64,000 nucleotides of DNA, from positions 22,796 to 86,795 of the forward strand of contig DCFT01000133.1 of assembly GCA_002319885.1 (NCBI GenBank). Reading direction: 5' to 3'. This DNA comes from Bacteroidales bacterium UBA1797 (lineage in GTDB: Bacteria; Bacteroidota; Bacteroidia; Bacteroidales; VadinHA17). Under the pieces are notes generated by a model, which saw only the letters and a program-made list of their open reading frames with translations, had not been told where the DNA came from and made no database searches. This document shows positions 59,855 to 64,000 of this stretch, one piece after another (the stretch's first letter is position 1; every line of letters begins with the position of its first letter). The translations under genes were made by a program, and so were the position numbers.

Positions 59855-61474
59855 ATGGATATAAAGAACGAAATTAAAAGAAGGAGAACTTTTGCGATTA
59901 TCAGTCACCCTGATGCCGGAAAAACAACACTGACTGAAAAACTGCTGTTGTTCGGTGGTGCCATTCAAACTGCCGGGGCTGTCAGAAGTAATAAAATCAG
60001 GAAAACTACCACTTCCGATTTCATGGAGATTGAAAAGCAGAGAGGTATCTCGGTATCTACATCTGTTATGGCATTCGATTATAATAATATCAGGGTTAAT
60101 ATATTAGACACTCCGGGTCATAAAGATTTTGCCGAGGATACATATCGTACGCTTTCGGCAGTAGATAGTGTTATACTTGTGGTTGACAGTGTAAAAGGAG
60201 TAGAGGAACAAACCCGTAAGCTTATGGAAGTTTGCAGGATGAGAAACACCCCGGTAATGATCTTTGTGAATAAAATGGACCGGGAAGGAATAAATCCTTT
60301 TGATTTACTTGATGAGCTGGAAAAAGAGCTGAAAATTGCCATATGCCCATATACATGGCCAATTGGTAATGGGAAACAATTTAAGGGTGTTTATAACCTA
60401 CATAAGAAGGAGGTTCAGATCTTCGCGCCCGAGAAAACCAGTATCTCCGAGAGTCTTATCAGTACAAAAGATATTAAAGACCCCAGACTGAGAGATTATG
60501 TGGGGATTGAAAGTATAAACAAGTTATGGGAAGAGATTGACTTTGTAAATGATATGTTCGAATCATTTAATATGGCGCTTTATAGCGAGGGATATCTGGC
60601 TCCATTGTTTTTTGGAAGTGCCTTGAATAATTTTGGCGTACTCGAATTACTTGAAACATTTCTTGAAATAGCTCCTTGTCCTGGTACCATTCAGGCATCG
60701 GAACGTGCTGTCGAACCCGATGAGGAACAAATGACCGGGTTTATATTTAAAATACATGCTAATCTCGACCCAAAGCATCACGACAGAATAGCTTTTATGA
60801 GGATCAGTTCAGGTAAATTTGAAAGGAACAAGTTTTATTTTCATACACGATCGGAGAAAAAGATACGTTTTTCTTCGCCGACAAGTTTTATGGCAAATAG
60901 TAAGAGTATTGTTGACGAGGCTTATCCGGGAGATGTCGTTGGTCTTTATGACAGCGGTAATTTTAAGATTGGTGATACTCTTACTGAAGGTGAGTCATTG
61001 CATTTCAGAGGAGTACCCAGTTTTTCACCGGAGATACTACGTGAGGTAAATAACCTCGATCCGATGAAAACCAAACAACTCGACAAAGGTGTCAGACAGA
61101 TGACAGACGAAGGTGTGGCCCAGCTATTTATGCAACAACCGGGAAATAGAAAAATAATAGGAACAGTTGGAGAGCTTCAGTATGAGGTAATTAAATTCAG
61201 ACTCGAGCATGAGTATGGAGCTAAATGCAACTTTTCGCATCTTCCTTTTATAAAAGCCTGTTGGATCACTACTAAGAATAAAAAAGAGCTTGATGAATTT
61301 CTGAAAAGAAAATCAGGAGCAATAGCATACGATAAGGAACATAACCCTGTCTTTTTTGCTGAGAGCGAATGGATGCTAAAACTGGCAAAGGAAAATTTTC
61401 CTTCAATTACTTTTCATAATACATCTGATTTTATGATCGGAAAGAATAAAAAAGGGACAGTTAAAAATTACTAG
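59855..61474 (+). CDS. prfC: Peptide chain release factor 3
   Basis: This 539-aa translational GTPase has G1 HPDAGKTTLTEK (about 18-29), the switch I region TTTSDFMEIEKQRGISVSTS, G3 DTPGHKDFAEDTYRTL and G4 VNKMDRE. Domains II and III and the RF3-type C-terminal domain, which ends in a basic tail, follow. RF3 recycles RF1 and RF2 from the ribosome after peptide release. The length and the absence of EF-G domains IV-V separate it from EF-G. It is a single-gene unit with a TACTTTTG box upstream. Confidence 0.97.
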   Translation: MDIKNEIKRRRTFAIISHPDAGKTTLTEKLLLFGGAIQTAGAVRSNKIRKTTTSDFMEIEKQRGISVSTSVMAFDYNNIRVNILDTPGHKDFAEDTYRTLSAVDSVILVVDSVKGVEEQTRKLMEVCRMRNTPVMIFVNKMDREGINPFDLLDELEKELKIAICPYTWPIGNGKQFKGVYNLHKKEVQIFAPEKTSISESLISTKDIKDPRLRDYVGIESINKLWEEIDFVNDMFESFNMALYSEGYLAPLFFGSALNNFGVLELLETFLEIAPCPGTIQASERAVEPDEEQMTGFIFKIHANLDPKHHDRIAFMRISSGKFERNKFYFHTRSEKKIRFSSPTSFMANSKSIVDEAYPGDVVGLYDSGNFKIGDTLTEGESLHFRGVPSFSPEILREVNNLDPMKTKQLDKGVRQMTDEGVAQLFMQQPGNRKIIGTVGELQYEVIKFRLEHEYGAKCNFSHLPFIKACWITTKNKKELDEFLKRKSGAIAYDKEHNPVFFAESEWMLKLAKENFPSITFHNTSDFMIGKNKKGTVKNY

Positions 61475-61719
61475 GAGTTAAAGCTGCTCAACTTTGGGTC
61501 ATATCAAAAAAGGTAATGAGAATATTCAGTACTTCAATCAAAAGAATATATGTGCGATACCCGAAACAATTTAATGCATGAATTTGTTAATCTTATCAGA
61601 GGAAGTATTGAAATATCTGTTGGCTGATTTCTAATTTATTGGAGATTAGTTTAACTTTATATCTGAAAGGGTAGTTATTAAATATATTCTTAGTAAAGTA
61701 ATAATTAAAGAATTGAATT

Positions 61720-61998
61720 ATGAGTACAGGGAAAGTTCTATTAGGAGTTTTAGCCGGAGTTGCTATTGGTGCAACATTAGGTATTTTGTTTGCGCCGGAT
61801 AAAGGCTGGAACACAAGAAAGCGCATCTCAAAAAAAGGAGAAGATCTTATTGAAGATCTTAAGGAAAAATTTGATGAATTTCTTGATAGCGTTACGGTAA
61901 AAGCTGATGAGGTAAAGAATGACATTGCTGATTTTTCGGAAAAATCAAAATCGGGAGGCAATGGTGGTAAAAAAGAGGCGAAAACAGCCACAGCCTGA
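61720..61998 (+). CDS. YtxH domain-containing protein
   Basis: This 92-aa protein has the YtxH hallmark: a short glycine-rich membrane segment (LLGVLAGVAIGATLGILFAP) followed by DKGWNTRKRISKKGEDL and an amphipathic helical tail. The C-terminus is rich in Lys, Gly and Ser. Family proteins are linked to envelope stress but have no defined activity. It is the first of three short genes (61720-62793) that together resemble the YqjD-YqjE-YqjK envelope cluster of Proteobacteria in layout. Confidence 0.88.
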   Translation: MSTGKVLLGVLAGVAIGATLGILFAPDKGWNTRKRISKKGEDLIEDLKEKFDEFLDSVTVKADEVKNDIADFSEKSKSGGNGGKKEAKTATA

Positions 61999-62064
61999 CA
62001 AAGTATTATCTGCTGACTTTAATAGATTATGTCTTAGTGGTTTAGTTTTTTAAATACTCAAGAT

Positions 62065-62406
62065 ATGGATGATCACGCCAGGCTGCTGGAATTGTTGCTT
62101 GAAAAAGCCACAGATTATGGCAAGACAAGTTTAGAATTGGTCAAGCTTAAAACCCTTGATAAAACAACTGAAATAGTATCTTCTTTGATACCAATTTCTA
62201 TTGTGATTTTGCTTACTATTTCTTTCCTTCTTTTTCTGAATCTCGGATTAGCTTTTTGGTTAGGCGAAGTGCTTGGGAAATCATATTATGGTTTTTTTGT
62301 AGTTGCCGCATTCTATATTCTTGCTGCTATTATTATTCATTTTTTCCTTAGTAAATGGATTAAAAAGCTTGTTGGCAATTATTTTATAAAACATATGCTT
62401 AAATAA
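62065..62406 (+). CDS. Phage holin-like (YqjE-type) membrane protein
   Basis: This 113-aa protein has a helical N-terminus (LLELLLEKATDYGKTSLELV) and two membrane segments (about 45-66 and 80-102) separated by a short loop. The pattern fits the holin superfamily III/YqjE group (PF07332-type). Despite the name, chromosomal members are not lysis proteins. It lies between YtxH and a third small gene, and the last two are 6 bases apart, so the trio is one operon. Function is envelope-related by inference only. Confidence 0.8.
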   Translation: MDDHARLLELLLEKATDYGKTSLELVKLKTLDKTTEIVSSLIPISIVILLTISFLLFLNLGLAFWLGEVLGKSYYGFFVVAAFYILAAIIIHFFLSKWIKKLVGNYFIKHMLK

Positions 62407-62412
62407 TATTAT

Positions 62413-62793
62413 ATGCAAAATATAACCTCCGTTGCCGGGCTTAAAAATGCTATTCAGTTATTGGAAGTTGAGCACGGCATTAAAGGACAATTATTAAAGG
62501 AGCAGTTCTTCATTACCTACGAGAACTTAAGACCTATTAATATTTTCAGGAATACTTTGAAGGAAGCTTTTTCATCATCATTTATGATAGAAAACTTTTC
62601 AGGCACAGCATTGGGCGCTGCCGGTGGTTTACTTTTAAGAAAACTCTTTGTTGGGAAATCAGGCAGCGCTTTAAGAAAACTTTTCGGTGCTATTCTTCAG
62701 TTTGGTGTTTCAAAAATTATTTCTCAAAATTCAGACTTTATTAAAGCTGCAGGCCAATCAATATTTCAACATATATTACATAAAAAGGAATGA
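62413..62793 (+). CDS. Hypothetical protein, third gene of the YtxH trio
   Basis: This 126-aa protein has a helical N-terminal half (GLKNAIQLLEVEHGIKGQLL) and glycine-rich hydrophobic stretches (GTALGAAGGLLLRKLF, GAILQFGVSKIIS) that could lie at or in the membrane. I do not know the family. It starts 6 bases after the holin-like gene and ends near a terminator-like hairpin, so it belongs to the same transcript. A membrane-associated partner of YtxH and the holin-like protein is a reasonable guess. Confidence 0.7.
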   Translation: MQNITSVAGLKNAIQLLEVEHGIKGQLLKEQFFITYENLRPINIFRNTLKEAFSSSFMIENFSGTALGAAGGLLLRKLFVGKSGSALRKLFGAILQFGVSKIISQNSDFIKAAGQSIFQHILHKKE

Positions 62794-62841
62794 ATCTCTG
62801 AATAGTTTTAAAGAGAAACGGTTGGCTTATATCTCAAATTG

Positions 62842-62886
62842 TAAAGCCGGCTTCCTGAAGTATATCATCTGGAAACCGGCTTTAAT
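62842..62886. terminator. Terminator-like hairpin between convergent genes
   Basis: TAAAGCCGGCTTCC (62842-62855) and GGAAACCGGCTTTA (62871-62884) pair with one mismatch around a 15-base loop, followed by an A/T-rich run. It sits between the YtxH trio and the convergent SwmB-domain gene and may serve both. Confidence 0.6.
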
Positions 62887-62945
62887 ATTTAAGTTATGAA
62901 TTGATTTTTTTATGCCAGCTATTTCCGGTAATGGAATGCAATAAA

Positions 62946-64000
62946 TTAATAAACTACCATTTTTCGTGAAGATAACACAATACCATTCCCTAATGTCAGG
63001 ACATTGTAGATACCAGATCGCAGATTTAATGGGATCTTGATGCTAGTGGCTCCTGTTACTAAAAATTTCTCAATAAAAAGTTTTCCGGAAAGGTCTGATA
63101 TTCTCAGAATCTCAGGAGTTATTGTAGCAGCCTGTGTAGCCAGCGAGCTGGAGTATGCTAATAGCACATTTACAACCCGGTGGACATGATTAGGAGAAAG
63201 AGTCATTGTCACTGTAACTGGAGTTGCATCTTTAGTCGGGCTGCTTAAATTATTAACTACTGATTTCCCGGAAATACTTGCAGCTGTTCCACCTGTAGAT
63301 GTTTGCAATGGATTAGCTGCCGGCTTGGTATAGGAAACAGTAACAATATCTCCATATTTTATTGCAGCTGAGAGTGTTAACTGGACTTTCGTTCCTGAAA
63401 TTGCAACAGAACTGACTGTTGAGGCTATGGAATTTACTAGAACTGCAAATGCTGAAGGAGCAGGTACTATAGACGCGAGAGTTGTATTGTATGTCATTTC
63501 GAGAAGTGATGGTGTTGCATTGGCAACAGCTGCACTGGCATAAACCGGAATTACAGCACTTACACTATTTGTTACTGTCTGGGCACTGATACTGGCAGCC
63601 TGTCCTCCTGCTGATGTCTGTATTGGATTAGCTGAAGGTATGGTATATGATAATTTAACAACATCCCCGGTAACAATAGGACTTGCAAGAGTCAATTGGA
63701 CCTTCATCCCTGAAATTGTGACACTGCTGACTGCCCTTGCTGCAGAATTGACAAGAACTGTAAAAGCTGAGGTAGCTGGAACAATATCTGCAAGAGTTGT
63801 GTTGTAGGTCATTTCCAGAAGTGATGGTGTTGCGCTGGCAACACTGGAACTCTGATAAACAGGTACTGCAGGAGCTACTGCAGCCGAACCGCTTTCATAA
63901 GCTCCTATGCTGGGAGGATTTTTCCAGGCACTCCCATTGTAATCAGTTGTCAGACCAACATTTAAACCCTTTCCTATGGCTGGCGATGAACTCTGTAAAT
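62946..64000 (-). CDS. Secreted beta-helix/SwmB protein with T9SS type A sorting domain (5' end cut)
   Basis: The frame stays open from the stop at 62946 to the window edge, giving 351 codons of the C-terminal part. It begins with SSPAIGKGLNVGLTTDY and SIGAYESG, the usual end of a right-handed parallel beta-helix (pectate lyase-like) domain. Two SwmB repeats of 105 residues follow (MTYNTTLADIVPATSAFTVL and MTYNTTLASIVPAPSAFAVL), with a 315-base period in the DNA. Last comes a type A T9SS sorting domain (EILRISDLSGKLFIEKF to IYNVLTLGNGIVLSSRKMVVY). An internal ATG at 63812 is only a repeat methionine, not a start. The protein is probably exported to the surface; its ligand or substrate is unknown. 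Confidence 0.85.
   Translation of the reverse strand, partial: LQSSSPAIGKGLNVGLTTDYNGSAWKNPPSIGAYESGSAAVAPAVPVYQSSSVASATPSLLEMTYNTTLADIVPATSAFTVLVNSAARAVSSVTISGMKVQLTLASPIVTGDVVKLSYTIPSANPIQTSAGGQAASISAQTVTNSVSAVIPVYASAAVANATPSLLEMTYNTTLASIVPAPSAFAVLVNSIASTVSSVAISGTKVQLTLSAAIKYGDIVTVSYTKPAANPLQTSTGGTAASISGKSVVNNLSSPTKDATPVTVTMTLSPNHVHRVVNVLLAYSSSLATQAATITPEILRISDLSGKLFIEKFLVTGATSIKIPLNLRSGIYNVLTLGNGIVLSSRKMVVY

Noticed and set aside
62065..62793. Prophage lysis genes
   Set aside because: The holin-like gene sits with YtxH in a chromosomal trio; there is no endolysin, capsid, tail or integrase gene anywhere in the window.
63812..63814. ATG as the start of the SwmB gene
   Set aside because: The frame stays open beyond it to the window edge and the upstream residues continue the repeat and a beta-helix ending, so this Met is internal.

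Overview
The window reads as chromosomal DNA from a Bacteroidota bacterium, most likely a Bacteroidales/Marinilabiliales-type lineage. The placement is inferred from several signs. Shine-Dalgarno sequences are mostly absent, while TAnnTTTG -7 boxes stand before many first genes. There are type IX secretion (T9SS) sorting domains, a PorE-like TPR/PD40/CRD/OmpA protein, a FeoA-FeoB fusion, a BT_3928-type DoxX gene beside tpiA, and a phosphoglycerate dehydrogenase of the Bacteroides form. I see no prophage, transposase, integrase, tRNA, rRNA or CRISPR array.

Layout. 1-226: 5' part of a flavin reductase-like gene running off the left edge. 507-3815: clpB, then an opposing HPt-STAS signalling pair. 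3976-6048: PorE-like outer membrane protein. 6210-8037: gcvT and comB. 8164-11487: serC, serA and a DUF1015 gene. 11661-13324: yggS and a dihydroorotate dehydrogenase-like gene. 13354-15360: three exported or unknown genes. 15562-19381: uvrA, then an ECF sigma factor with a 65-aa partner ORF. 19423-25284: rsmE, a YfcE-like phosphodiesterase and a 1504-aa exported protein of unknown function. 25478-30508: tpiA, a DoxX/MauE-like gene and tmk on the minus strand, then folP, cdaA (c-di-AMP synthase) and a small membrane protein on the plus strand.

30562-44697 is a 14-kb two-component signalling island with seven genes, all on the plus strand: a NarL-type kinase and regulator, a kinase/REC-kinase/NtrC-type regulator operon, a large membrane PAS kinase, a lone receiver, and a hybrid kinase with receivers at both ends. 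No obvious target gene lies in the island. The HPt protein near the left end could be a relay partner, but that is only inference.

44840-64000: an exported unknown, an exported YhcH/YiaL protein, FeoAB, a PKD-domain T9SS cargo protein, a transglutaminase-like lipoprotein, a second dihydroorotate dehydrogenase-like paralogue, a GH3-GH92 glycosidase pair, a DUF5808-type small membrane protein, a cupin, prfC, a YtxH/holin-like/unknown envelope trio, and the 3' part of a beta-helix/SwmB T9SS cargo gene running off the right edge.

Most of the window is ordinary housekeeping DNA. The parts most worth a second look are the signalling island, the 1504-aa exported protein, the DHOD-like paralogues that lack the catalytic motif, and several families of periodic inverted repeats in intergenic DNA (CTCTGTG/CACAGAG, CTTTGTG/CACAAAG, CTGG/CCAG and a cluster of G/C-rich hairpins). 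I found no clear-cut new defence or mobile system.
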